This document shows positions 45,807-57,650 of a stretch of DNA of 64,000 bases, in pieces. The notes beneath the pieces are model-generated. The model did no database searches and had not been told where the DNA came from. It was given only the letters and a program-made list of their open reading frames with translations. Position 1 is the first letter of the stretch, and the number at the start of each line of letters is the position of its first letter. Source of the DNA: Siphonodentalium dalli. Its lineage: Eukaryota; Mollusca; Scaphopoda; Gadilida; Siphonodentaliidae. The DNA lies in contig CP136069.1 of NCBI GenBank assembly GCA_032622095.1, forward strand, positions 169,128,394-169,192,393, given 5' to 3'. Made by a program: the position numbers and the translations under genes.

Positions 45807-45961
45807 ACCCCAGGACAGGAGCAAGTTCTCACAGCAAGCCGTTCAGTCACTGTGTCCTGCCTAACTTCCTGAATGATCAGGAATTCATCAACTGCTTGCA
45901 GAAGGAACTTCAGAAACTCAAGTTAATTGAGAAAAACAATGATTTGTACAAATTCCACCAG
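45807..45961 (+). CDS. OGFOD1: OGFOD1 exon 2
   Basis: 155 nt between TTCTTATAG and GTAAAT, phase 1 in, phase 0 out. Encodes the [16 protein letters not shown] and LQKEL...NNDLYKFHQ stretches, the start of the double-stranded beta-helix domain in this family. Intron 1 (44418-45806) is 1.4 kb and holds ATCGAAT-rich repeats (44640-44700, 45165-45425) and an 11-12-base G run near 45210. Confidence 0.92.
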
Positions 45962-46228
45962 GTAAATTTAACACTTATTTATAAGGTAGAAAACTCTTTA
46001 TTTTTTAGCACTGGATAGAGGTCAAATGTTCTAGGTGTAAGTTGGAATAAAGCAGTTTATTTATGTGTCTGATTGCTATCAAATTTGTAATATGAATTAT
46101 TCTCACGGGAATCTCCCCACCTGTAGTCTATATCAATTGGCATCTGTATGTTGCCTCCAATTTCATTCTCCAACAGGTTTAATTTTGAACCTATTGACAC
46201 ACAAATAAAACAAACTTTTTTGTTTCAG

Positions 46229-46275
46229 AGCAAAGATTTAAGGAATGTTTCAACTCGATGTATCAAGGAGTTCAG
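46229..46275 (+). CDS. OGFOD1: OGFOD1 exon 3 (47 nt)
   Basis: A microexon-sized exon between TTGTTTCAG and GTATAC, phase 0 in, phase 2 out. Encodes SKDLRNVSTRCIKEF plus two bases of an Arg codon. Length and frame fit the family alignment exactly (26 residues from the conserved KFxQ to the SW of exon 4). Confidence 0.85.
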
Positions 46276-46517
46276 GTATACATCTGTAGATGACTAACAG
46301 CTTGTTTTTTTTAACTAAGTCAATAGTATCACATACATGATGGCGCACTCAACTGTGAGATATCTACACAGAACGACACAGGTGTGATAATGGTTTTGTC
46401 GATACTGTATGAGTGCTAGTGCAGAAGGATACAACGAGTAGGCCTCTAGTTCTATCCTTCCTCGATGTGCCGTATCGAAACCCATTAATACACATGTCAT
46501 TCTGTGTTTATTACATG

Positions 46518-47640
46518 TAGAGCTGAAACGGTTGACCCATTCTTCTAACCGGTTAACCATCGGGGTTAACCGGATTTCAACCGGTTAACCGCTAATTTAT
46601 AGTGGACTTCTCTCTGACTAATTATGTCGACATTTGCCATGCTCCAGGGACAGACCTAGGTGAGAAATAGCAGCTGAACTAAAGACCTTATTCGCGGCAT
46701 TTAACGATATTCAAAAACACGCATTCACTGTTCTTTTGCTGGCTCTTGTGATGGAGAATGAGCAAGTGAAAATTGTGAATGGCAGGGGATGCTTATTTGC
46801 AATTGCCGCCATTTGCCGGTGATCAGCATGTTTGGGCATCTGTAAAACGAGTAACAATAGTATGGGTAATTGGGTATTGGTAAAACGAGTAACAACACTA
46901 TACAATTAAAGATCTGTAATATATAATTACCATCATTGGTATATCCTCCAATGATTTAATAAAAACTAAAACGTAATAACTCATACATGTAGCTAATAAG
47001 CTATAGCACTAAAATGAAGGTCAGTTAGGTAATGCAGTCCTATTCAATAGGCCTAATACTATTCGTCGGAATCACAATCATCACGACAAATTTTGCATTC
47101 CGCAAACATTTTTTTGTTTGCATTGTCTTCTACCAATCGGAAATTCGCCCACACTTCTGATTTACGCGATTCCATTTAGATAATAGCCGTCTTGAAGCGT
47201 CTTCCCTTCTCAAAATTCAACACGAAATAATACCTGAGGGGTGTCTATCAGATGACAGATTCACTGATTCAGTGACGTCATTGCATTGAACTATCCCGCC
47301 TTGATACACAGTGACTGCACACGTGCTCTTGTCGGAAGATCAGAGAAAACTTCAAAGGGCCGGAATTGATTGAAGGTCGCCGACACTTGCAGACAGTTCG
47401 AGAATTGCTACTAAGTATCTGGTACTATCGCGTGTACCAATTAATGCTTGCGTTGCACTCTACTATCGGTGACACAGGATTTAGTATTAGTTTTGCATCA
47501 TTTAACCTAATATTTTGAGGTTTATTCACGTTCACATTCAACTGATAACGGGATGCGGTTTCGTCCGGTTCATTTTTTTCTAACCGGTTACGTCGCTAAC
47601 CGGATGCTAACCGGTTAACCGTCTAACCGTTTCAGCTCTA
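46518..47640. mobile_element. hAT element, GCTGAAACGG ends, in OGFOD1 intron 3
   Basis: Perfect 8-bp target duplication ATTACATG (46510-46517, 47641-47648). TIR TAGAGCTGAAACGGTT, with subterminal AACCGGTTAACCG repeats on both sides. Body 1.12 kb without a transposase. Same family as 61232-62449. Confidence 0.9.
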
Positions 47641-47938
47641 ATTACATGCCACCCATCCAAGAATCTGTGAATTAAAAACCCCCAAACTATTCAAGTTTAT
47701 TTAGGCACATACAGGGCGTATTTTATAGTTCAGGTTTCATGGTTGAAGCGAACATCATTTACGTCGTGTGACATCAACTGGATTTGTATGGAATACGTGT
47801 TCTGTATGGATTTGTATGGAACATGTGTTCTGTACGGATTTGTAAATGTGGAACAGCAGGAACATATGTAATTCTAGGAACTAGCGTATAATAAAGAGAT
47901 ATTTCTGAATGCTCAAATTTTATATCTACAGTAATGCC

Positions 47939-48034
47939 CTAATTAATTGACTGCTTAACCACAGCAGAATTATGGGTAACTTTTCAGGATTTAGTCGGAA
48001 ATATGGCTTGTTGCCATTCATCAGAAAGCTCTCA
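47939..48034. mobile_element. MITE family A, left half only
   Basis: TA then CAGTAATGCCC; the left arm runs to CAGAAAGCTCTCAC and stops at the hairpin centre. Confidence 0.75.
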
Positions 48035-48163
48035 CAAATCACTCGGCCCGCGACCACCGATCAGGCCTGCGACATGTACATGTGGAAGAAGTAACTAACC
48101 CCAAAAAGCGATCGAATGTTGGACGTGCCAAGGTAATCATTTTGCCCGTGACTGTCCCTTTAA

Positions 48164-48555
48164 CCCTTTACCCAACAGAAGGGCCCTGTGCCAATGCATT
48201 CTCTTATATATGCAAGTCGACCATAGGTCGCCTCGCATATATAAGAGAATGCATTGGCTTAACACATTAAATATTATAAAATTGTTGAAGAATGTAAGAA
48301 AAAATGGTAAAAAGTGTTAAAAAAAGATTTTGTTTAGGCCAATGCATTCTCTTATATATGCGAGGCGACCTATGGTCGACTCGCATATATAAGAGAATGC
48401 ATTGGCACAGGGCATAACTGTAACCATCACAATGTGGTCAATGAGCCGGTTCCAATGATATCCATATTTGTATGGTTTTATTGAGACAGACCCAATATAT
48501 TTTAGGCTGTTGAAGCTTTATTTGGCCGGTTTTGGCCGGTTTGTTGGGTAAAGGG
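48164..48555. mobile_element. TTAA-flanked MITE with two 60-bp hairpins (family B relative)
   Basis: TTAA at 48160-48163 and 48556-48559; ends CCCTTTACCCAACA inverted. Two internal hairpins each have CCAATGCATTCTCTTATATA arms around a GACC-ATAGGTC-type loop, mirror images of each other (48190-48260 and 48338-48405). No coding sequence. Confidence 0.85.
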
Positions 48556-48744
48556 TTAAGACAGAAAACCAAAGGCACATATCTTGCTGTATTTGTGAAG
48601 GTAATCTTTTGGCTAGAAATATTGTAGAAATAATGTTACCAATGCAGGATTAAACAACTATATTTTTGTTGTGTATCCAAGCACATATCTCAGCCATGGG
48701 TTAGCGAATCAGATTCAAATTTGGTATGGAGGTTTCCCATCAAG

Positions 48745-48965
48745 CCTGAATTTAGTGTGTCTGACATTTGCAGAATGAGGTCCCCAGAGTATGATTTTAG
48801 TGACGTTATCCCTCACAGTGGGCTAGCGTCACTAAATTCACCCTCTGGGGACCTCATTCTGCTTAGGCCTCATCTTCTGGGAAGTATCTATAGTCTCAAA
48901 TTAACATCGTTTTTATTTACTTTTTCCCTTTTGTTGAGTTTCTATATCCCATAATTTGCAGAAGA
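48745..48965. mobile_element. hAT-like MITE family D, left half
   Basis: Starts with CAAGCCTGAA and contains the first palindrome (GCAGAATGAGGT...CCTCATTCTGC) and part of the centre. It ends near the ATAATTTGCAGAAG segment without the second palindrome. Confidence 0.65.
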
Positions 48966-49569
48966 ATAAATGCATAATAAAATAATACCTTCGTTTCCGG
49001 TAAAGGAGGGCAAAAATATTTTAGGGTAGGGAGGGGGTAAACCTTTTTTTTTTAATTCCCTTAACGTACAAGGTAATGACATCCCTGAATGTATTGTATA
49101 TACAGGTATACTATGTATATAGTCTATCTGGATATAATATTGTAATGAACTTGCGGGGCACTGTATTTAAAGTATTTTATATTATTTTATTTAAGTTTTA
49201 TATTTATCATATGGCCTGGAAATAACAGGAGTCAGACCGCTCTTTGTACAAATCTCTCACATTGGAGTGACTGTCTTGAATCTTTGTCTTAGGGAAGCTT
49301 TAATCATCTTCCCAACATTGGATACAAAAATAAGCTTCGCCGATACCAGAACCATAGTATTCCAACTAACTCTAGAGGATCTGAGTCATCTGACACGGGA
49401 TAATTTTGGGTATTTTTGGGAAAGGGTCCGGGGCACATGTAATTGGAAAAAATAGATACCGTATTCGGAATTTTCTAATTGAAATAATGACACTACCAAA
49501 CGAATTTAAAAATTAAGATGTTTAAAACTTAATGAACTAATGAATAAAACAACGGTGTATATACCAGCT

Positions 49570-49709
49570 CATGGCTTGTTGCCATTCATCGAAAAGCTCT
49601 CAGTGAGAGCTTTCCGATGAATGCCAACAAGCCATATTTCCGAATAAATCCTGAAAAATTACTCATAATTCTGCTGTGGTTATGGAGTCGATAAATTAGG
49701 GCATTACTG
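49570..49709. mobile_element. MITE family A, left arm truncated
   Basis: Hairpin centre CTCTCAGTGAGAG, complete right arm to GGGCATTACTG, then TA. It lies 130 bp upstream of exon 4. Confidence 0.75.
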
Positions 49710-49839
49710 TAGAGCATTTGTGTGATTCCAACCTGTTGTGGTCTTCTCTTATCTGTACAGTTTCATCCTGAATTGACAGCATTCATTAATTGGTAAAGAA
49801 TTTATTAGAAAATACTCTAGAATAATGTTTTAATTGCAG

Positions 49840-49940
49840 GAATTTCTTGTATGGAGATTTCAAATCTTGGCTCTGTGATGTTACTGAATTACCTTTGGAT
49901 GATAGAGTAGATATTACATGTTCAAGATATGAATATACAG
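49840..49940 (+). CDS. OGFOD1: OGFOD1 exon 4
   Basis: 101 nt between TTTTAATTGCAG and GTAGGA, phase 2 in, phase 1 out. Encodes NFLYGDFKSWLCDVT and DDRVDITCSRYEYT, matching the family's DFRSWL...CAKYEFTD region just before the iron-binding strand. Intron 3 (46276-49839) is 3.6 kb and carries five mobile elements. Intron 4 (49941-59230) is 9.3 kb. Confidence 0.93.
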
Positions 49941-50569
49941 GTAGGAATATCAACGTCTGTTCCAAAATTTTGTTCAACAGACTTTAACATTTGACAAACT
50001 CTAGTGATTTCTTGGTGTTATGATGCAATATAAATTATTTGGAGTGAAATTTTGATGGAAAACGATTATATTTGTTTTTAATGACAATGCAATAAAAATA
50101 TTGATCAATACTAAATGAGTTCTCTGTCATGCAACTGAGGATTACATTACCGACCCATATTTTTATGAAGTTGTTGTGGAAATATTTTATCCTGAACCAC
50201 CCCATCCCTTGAATGATATGCTAACTTTGCAATCGAAGTAAAAGTTTGTTTATGCTGCAATAAATAGGAGCACATTGCTACCCATTACTGGAAGTGTTAT
50301 AATGTTTTGATATTTGTCAAACAGTAGAAAGTTAACCAGTATTTTACAGAACTGTCTTTGTCACTGACTTTTCCAATAGCTAAGAGATCTTTCTTGTGAA
50401 TACAATTGAAAAAATATGCCTTGAAATATAGTTATTCAGTGCAAGTCATATGATAACTCTATGTTTTATTTTTTCCGATGAAGTTTGGGAATAGAAATGT
50501 AATAAAACTGCCAAAAAATATCTAAGTCTGTGCATTTTCACCTTCTGTTATCTGTCATCATTCTTTATT

Positions 50570-53469
50570 AGCTCAACTTTACTTTGTAAAGTTTGAGCTA
50601 TTGCCATGGCTTTGTCGTCCGTCGTCCGTGTGTACGTGTGTGCGTGTGTACGTAAGGCGTCAACAATGCAGGCTACAGGTCGTACCTTTCGTCGGATCAT
50701 TATGAAATTTGTCATAGCTGTTGACATCAACATTTAGACCAGAATAATTAATTTTGGGGTCATTCGGAAAAAAAACATGGCCGCCAGTGGCCATATTGGA
50801 TTTCAAAATTCAATCCATTAGCACGGGCTACAGGCCGTACTGTTTGTCTGAGGTTCATGAAATTTGTCATGGATGTTAATATTGACATGTAGATGGGAAC
50901 GAGTAATTTTGGGGTCATTCGGCCCAAAAACATGGCCGCCAGCAGCCATCTTAGATTTTACTCTTTGTATGACTAAATTCTTTAGCACGGGCTACAGGTC
51001 GTACTTTTAGTCTGATCATCATAAATTTTGTCAAGAATGTTAATAATGACATGTAGATGGGAACGAGTCATTTTGGGGTCATTCGGCCAAAAAACATGGC
51101 CGCCAGCAGCCATCTTGTATTTTACTCTTTGTATGACTAAATTCTTTAGCACGGGCTACAGGTCGTACTTTTAGTCTGATCATCATAAATTTTGTCAAGA
51201 ATGTTAATAATGACATGTAGATGGGAACGAGTCATTTTGGGGTCATTCGGACAAAAAACATGGCCGCCAGCAGCCATCTTGGATTTCAAAATTTAATCCA
51301 ATAGCACGGGCCACAGGTCGTACTGTTCGTCTGATCACCATGAAATTTGTCATGGATGATAATATTGACATGTAGATGGGAACGAGTAATTTTGGGGTCA
51401 TTCGGCCAATAAACATGGCCGCCAGCAGCCATCATCGATTTTACTCTTTGTATGACTAAATTCTTTAGCACGGGCTGCAGGTCGTACCTTTAGTCTGATC
51501 ATCATAAAATTTGTCATGGATATTAACAATGACATGTAGATGGGAACGAGTAATTTTGGGGTCATTCGGCTAAAAAACATGGTCGCCAGCAGCCATCTTG
51601 GATTTTACTCTTTGTATGACTAAATCCTTTAGCACGGGCTACAGGTCCTACTTTTAGTCTGATCATCATAAAATTTGTCATGAATGTTAATAATGACATG
51701 TAGATGGGAACGAGTCATTTTGGGGTCATTCGGCCAAAAAACATGGCCGCCAGCAGCCATCTTGGATTTTACTCTTTGTATGACTAAATCCTTTAGCACG
51801 GGCTACAGGTCGTACCTTTAGTCTGATCATCATAAAATTTGTCATGGTTGTTGAAATTGGAATGTAGATGGGAACGAGTCATTTTGGGGTCATTCGGACA
51901 AAAAACATGGCTGCCAGCGGCCATATTGGGTTTAAAAATTTAATCCATTGGCACGGGCCACAGGTCGTACTGTTCTTGTGATCATCATGAAATTTGTCAT
52001 GGATGATAATATTGACATGTAGATGGGAACGAGTAATTTTGGGGTCATTCGGCCAAAAAACCTGGACGCCAGCAGCCATCTTGGATTTTACTCTTTGTAT
52101 GACTAAATCCTTTAGCACGGGCTGCAGGTCGTACCTTTTGTCTGATCATCATAAAATATGTCATGGATGTTAACAATGACATGTAGATGGGAACTAGTCA
52201 TTTTGGGGTCATTCGGCCAAAAAACATGGCCGCCAGCAGCCATCTTGGATTTTACTCTTTGTATGACTAAATCCTTTAGCACAGGCTACAGGTCGTACCT
52301 TTAGTCTGATCATCATAAAATTTGTCATGGTTGTTGAAATTGGAATGTAGATGGGAACGAGTCATTTTGGGGTCATTCGGACAAAAAACATGGCCGCAGC
52401 GGCCATATTGGATTAAAAAATTTAATCCATTAGCATGGGCCACAGGTCGTACTGTTCTTCTGATCATCATGAAATTTGTCATGGATGATAATATTGATAT
52501 GTAGATGGGAACGAGTAATTTTGGGGTCATTCGGTCAAAAAACATGGCCGCCAGCAGCCATCTTGGATTTTACTCTTTGTATGACTAAATTCTTTAGCAC
52601 GGGCTGCAGGTCGTACCTTTAGTCTGATCATCATAAAATGTGTCATGGATGTTAACAATGACATGTAGATGGGAACGAGTAATTTTGGGGTCATTCGGCC
52701 AAAAAACCTGGTCGCCAGCAGCCATCTTGGATTTTACTCTTTGTATGACTAAATCCTTTAGCACGGGCTACAGGTTGTACCTTTAGTCTGATCATCATGA
52801 AATTTGTCATGAATGTTAATAATGACATGTAGATGGGAACGAGTCATTTTGAGGTCATTCGGATGAAAAACATGGCCACCAGCAGCCATCTTGGATTTTA
52901 CTCATTGTATGACTAAATCCTTTAGCATGGGCTACAGGTCGTACCTTTAGTCTAATCATCATAAAATTTGTCATGGTTGTTGAAAAAGTCATTTTGGGGT
53001 CATTCAGACAAAAAACATGGCCGCCAGCGGCCATCTTGGATTAAAAAATTTAATCCATTAGCACGGGCCACAGGTCGTACTGTTCGTCTGATGATCATGA
53101 AATTTGTCATGGATGATAATATTGACATGTAGATGGGAACGAGTAATTTTGGGGTCATTCGGCCCAAAAACATGGCCGCCAGCAGCCATCTTGGATTTTA
53201 CTCTTTGTATGACTAAATTCTTTAGCATGGGCTACAGGTCGTACCTTTAGTCTGATCGTCATAAAATTTGTCATGGATGTTAACGATGACATGTAGATGG
53301 GAACGACTCATTTTGGGGTCATTCGGCCGAAAACAAGGCCGTCAGCAGCCATCTTGGATTTTACTTTTCTCTTCATGTCTATAAACATGTATTAGATATT
53401 CAACTTTCCACATTCCTAATGGCTCCATTGACTGTAATACATTAAATTATTCCCTTTCCAAGTTGAGCT
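50570..53469. repeat. Satellite-like array bounded by AGCTCAACT / AGTTGAGCT
   Basis: A 2.9-kb block opens with AGCTCAACT and closes with its exact reverse complement. It contains about 17 tandem units of roughly 155-165 bp. Each unit has the small inverted repeat ATGGC-CGCCAGCA-GCCAT, then TTTACTCTTTGTATGACTAA, GCACGGGCTACAGG, GATCATCATAAAATTTGTCA, GACATGTAGATGGGAACGAG and TTTTGGGGTCATTCGG. Measured spacings are 164, 164 and 155 bp in the first units. A related degraded block lies at 59985-60957. The many open frames here are artefacts of the repeat. Confidence 0.85.
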
Positions 53470-53912
53470 ACAGTGTCATTGACACTTTCATTTAGATTTG
53501 CAAATACCTCGGTATCACGAAATGCCAAAATCTTTGAAACTGGATTTCTCAAGCATTGTAGCACAAATGTTTTGGTTTGTAAACTCAATTTCCTGGTAGC
53601 CCCATTGTCCCGGAAGTGGGATCTATAGGGTGGTGATATTCATAGTGGAACCAGTTAAATGGGAAAGGAGAGTTGTTCAAATCTGGGATGTAACTGATTT
53701 TTTCTGCAGTGTTGAATTTTGAGACACAAGGACTCCAGACAGCATGCTGCACATGTCCATTCACAGAAAGGTGGTGTGATGTAAGTTTCAGAGACCAGCA
53801 CAGGTGTGATGAGAGTATCATGTTAGTTTCAGTAAACATCCACCTGTTCATGACTTCATCAGGTGATGTTTGGTTTGATTGACAGATGCCAGAAGTCTCA
53901 GCCATCTGGTGT

Positions 53913-54125
53913 GATGTCATCAGCAAGGAATTTTCCATGGTTGTCCTGTGATTGACAGGTGTCATGTTTCAGACACCTGCACCTGGACTGTTGTGATGTC
54001 ATCAGCAAGGAATTTTCCATGGTTGTCCTGCGATTGACAGGTGTCATGTTTCAGACACCTGCACCTGGACTGTTGTGATGTCATCAGCATGGAATTTTCC
54101 ATGGTTGTCCTGTGATTGAATTGTA
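53913..54125 (+). repeat. Tandem repeat, 82-bp unit, 2.6 copies
   Basis: GATGTCATCAGCAAGGAATT starts at 53913, 53995 and 54077, each followed by GTTGTCCTG(T/C)GATTGACAGG. Units are nearly identical. Confidence 0.85.
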
Positions 54126-54787
54126 TTGGGTCATGAACACATGTGCTCTGATTCCCTGAGTTGAATTTTGATGACCGGGCCACTGAAATGTTCAAACTCA
54201 ATGAAAATATTTATATATAGGCCCAGTTTTAGGCTTCTAATAATAAATACCTGTGTTCTAATCAATATATAAGGAAAACTGGATGTGTGGTAGGGACTTG
54301 TAGGGAACAGTGTGGTGGCTTTTTATTTTTATCAATGAAGTCTAGAAATTAATAGTTTTATATATATTTTTATGAAATAAGATTCTACTGTTTTCAAAGT
54401 TATGTTTTTAATCTGTCTTCCAGTGTCTTTTATCCATTCAACATAAACCTATCTAAATTGTGTGATATTGAGTCTTGAGCTCTTATAAAATTCTGATTGG
54501 ATATCATTTTTTCATAATGCTCTGTTTGTGTGATGAGGGTGATTGTTTTGTCACCTGAACAAAGTGTTATGTGTCACTCTGTTTGTCCTCAGAAAAGTTG
54601 TTGTCCAGATGATAACAGGAATAATATTATACAGAATTCAATGAAATTTGTAAGATGGTCTACATATGAGTCCCAGCCAAGTATGAATTATGGTATGGTT
54701 CGACCACTTCTGATTGAGTTAATCCTCTTTTCAATTATTTTGGTGTGGATTACGTAATTTGGAGGAAGGCTGCTCTTTCCAGGAAAT
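54126..54787. other. Intron 4 sequence, nothing further
   Basis: A repeat scrap with GTGGTGGCTTTTTATTTTT (54310-54330) recurs at 17865 and 59105. No gene. Confidence 0.4.
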
Positions 54788-54965
54788 GTCATTTCTAGTG
54801 ATGAGCTGATTGTCAAATAGAGCCTTCCCTTACCAAAATCACAAGCCCTCGGTTAGCATTCAGGAAGGATTCGAATGCTTACAAATAAAGACTTAAATGA
54901 ATCCTTATCTCAATCAATGCAATGGGCCAGTTACAGGCAAAATAAGCACTCGAAACAGAATTTAG

Positions 54966-55078
54966 CCCTCAATAGGGTCGACTTATTTAAATGAGCTAAG
55001 TACTCCCATAAGCACTCAAAGGCTTATTAAGCCTTCGAGGGTTTAGCTCATTTAAATAAGTCGGCCCTATTGAAGGCT
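54966..55078. repeat. Palindrome
   Basis: CAATAGGG(T)CGACTTATTTAAATGAGCTAA is matched by its reverse complement at the other end around AAGGCTTATTAAGCCTT. Confidence 0.8.
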
Positions 55079-57445
55079 TGTTGGTTCCCGTTAGCACTCG
55101 AAGGCTAAATAAGACTTCATAATTTGCATATAAGGCTTCGAAGGCTTATATTTAAGGCTTCGAAGCCTTATATGCAAATGATGAAGGCTTAAATGAAGCT
55201 TTACGAACCATGTCTCGAATCCTTAAATTGGTCCCCGAATGCTAAAGATTATGGTGAAATGATGCCCTGTTTTCATAGAGTTACCTATACTGCATGGAAA
55301 TGAGGGATAACTCTATGCAGGATGCATGGGAATATTGGTGGTGTCATCAAAATTGGATATCCATTCTGGAGATGCTAGAAATAACAAAACAATTATGAAG
55401 TGATAACAATTTTATATTTGTGAAATGAAAACTTTTTAGTGTATATATGTATATCAAGAATTTATGTTAGCTGTCACTATCATGTCCATGTTTAATGCAA
55501 TTTGATTTCTGTACTCTCAGGCTCCGTGTAGGTCGCCCCTAGCTAATAAATTGTTTAGGATATATGTCAATTCCACTGGCGATGCATGCAGTCTCAGTCT
55601 TCTTTTCTGGGAGTCGTTTTCAAATTCTGAAATGATAAATAGTAAACAAATTTTAAATTATGTTTACATCAGAAATAACTGAAATGATATTATTATGTTT
55701 CAGAAAATGAGTTATGACTTATGTGAATGATACAGTTGTTTGTAAATTTATCAAAATTGTATTGGACTGAATATTAATATTTTTAGCTAGCATTGAACTA
55801 TTAAAATGCCCAAAAAATGATATTGGTGATGTTTTTTGTGGATTTAACATCTGATAAACCAACCTTTGAGTGATAATCAGTTTATGATATCATTATATAC
55901 AGGCATATCCAAAATTGAGATTAGATAGCTGATTAGATATTCTAAATGTGTGCATTAACTGGAAGGAAATGGTTCAAATAATAAGAAAATAAGATATCCA
56001 ATTTATAATATAATGCTACTTTTATAATGCTAATTTAACTTACTTTTTGCATTAATGCCCTTTGCTGTCATTTTCTTGTTAAATAGGAAATCATTGGACC
56101 AGCGATATGGTTTCATATAGGTTCCTATATCAATATGCTCCTATAGGATATATATACATCCAACATGGCGGCGCGTCCCGTATCCAATCACGTGATTAAG
56201 AACGCTCTATATTACTAGTTTTGGAACCCATTGGCTCCCCTGCATTTATAATACTTAAATTACGAATAAAGTATAAATATAAACATGATCATCCTATATG
56301 TTATAATTTGATAAAATAAATGCAAAGTATATAGGCTCACCTGAATTTAAACTATCAGTAAATAATTCTGCATGTGACATAAAGAAAACCAATATAAACC
56401 ATGACTTCCCATTGTGAGCTATCCAAAGTTTGTGATATCTGAGAAAATTCCATCTGGTCTCAATTTGCATTGAGGGCAAGTCAGGATGATTACATAACAG
56501 GTGCTCATAGACACAGAGTAAAACAGTTGTCCCAATTAAATAGTGGGATTGATTACAATGTTAAAGTGATTTATTACTGGCAATGAGATGAATCAAACTT
56601 ATACAGGGATGTGGCTAGATGGTCTCCATTGGGCAGTGTTCACCTTGGAATTTCCAACTACATTTCCTCCCTTGCACCAAACCCCCAAATTGCACCCTCC
56701 CCCTTGGGCTTTGATTTTTCTCAATTGGTACCTTGGATGATATAGACTTATATAGCTGTTCTGAATTATCAGTAGGCCAACATATCTTGAGAAAAATATA
56801 GAGATCTTGAGAAAATTGCAAAATCTCCTATAAAATTATTTATTGCTATAGGTTGTCTCAAAATGTCCTTATACATGGCAATTTTCCTATAGGAAATACG
56901 GTCCTATAATTTTCCTAATGTGAATCGTCATTTCCATAATGATTCCTATAGGTTCCTATATGAAATTTCCATATGGGTTCCTACAAGTTGAAAAATTATT
57001 AATTGTATTAATTATTTAATTAATTTAAATTTATTAAAATTCGGATTAAACCACAATATTTACACCATGTGAAAGCTTGATAAATTCTGAATATTTTCAA
57101 ATGTATATTGCCAAACAAATTGTTAAAACTACAAATTTGCCAAATAATTATTAATTTTTCCATATATTTCTCCATGTTGGACTTAGTTAATTTGCAGCTT
57201 CAGATTCAGAACAGTTTTGTATTGAAATATTCTAAGTCGAGCATCGAGGGCTAAGAGGCAAACAATATATTGAAGCCTTAATTTGAATGCTGATTTTAGA
57301 GTCATATGTCTGGCTGAAGTCTAAATTTTATCAGTTAACAGAAAATGTTAGCCTTCGCCACAAGCCCTCATTTTCCAGAGTGCTTATGTGGGAGACCCAA
57401 GGATTGGATTCCTTATCGAGTGCTTATACCTGCATTGCATCTTAA

Positions 57446-57650
57446 TCACTCGAGTCCTAAGCGAGTGCATTCGAGTCCTAAGCGAGTGCTTACTGTGATC
57501 GATATAAGCACTCGAGTCCTAAGCGATTGCTTACTGTGATCGATATAAGCACTTGAGTCCTAAGCGAGTGCTTACTGTGATCGATATAAGCACTCGAGTC
57601 CTAAGCGAACGCTTATTGTGATTGACATAAGCACTCGAATCCTTGGCGAA
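57446..57650 (+). repeat. Tandem repeat, 41-bp unit, each unit a hairpin
   Basis: Four full units start at 57510, 57551, 57592 and near 57633, with a shorter one before. Each has GCACTCG-AGTCCTAAG-CGAGTGC, able to form a 7-bp stem, then TTACTGTGATCGATATAA. Confidence 0.85.

Noticed and set aside
50548-52545. Several minus-strand frames with recurring words (NDPKITRSHLH)
   Set aside because: They recur at the satellite period and are shadows of the tandem unit.
53585-54201. 126- and 79-codon minus-strand frames
   Set aside because: Second frame lies in the 82-bp tandem repeat; the first has no recognisable domain.
57446-57650. Hairpin repeats resembling a CRISPR or attachment array
   Set aside because: Whole 41-bp units repeat, including the part that would be a spacer.
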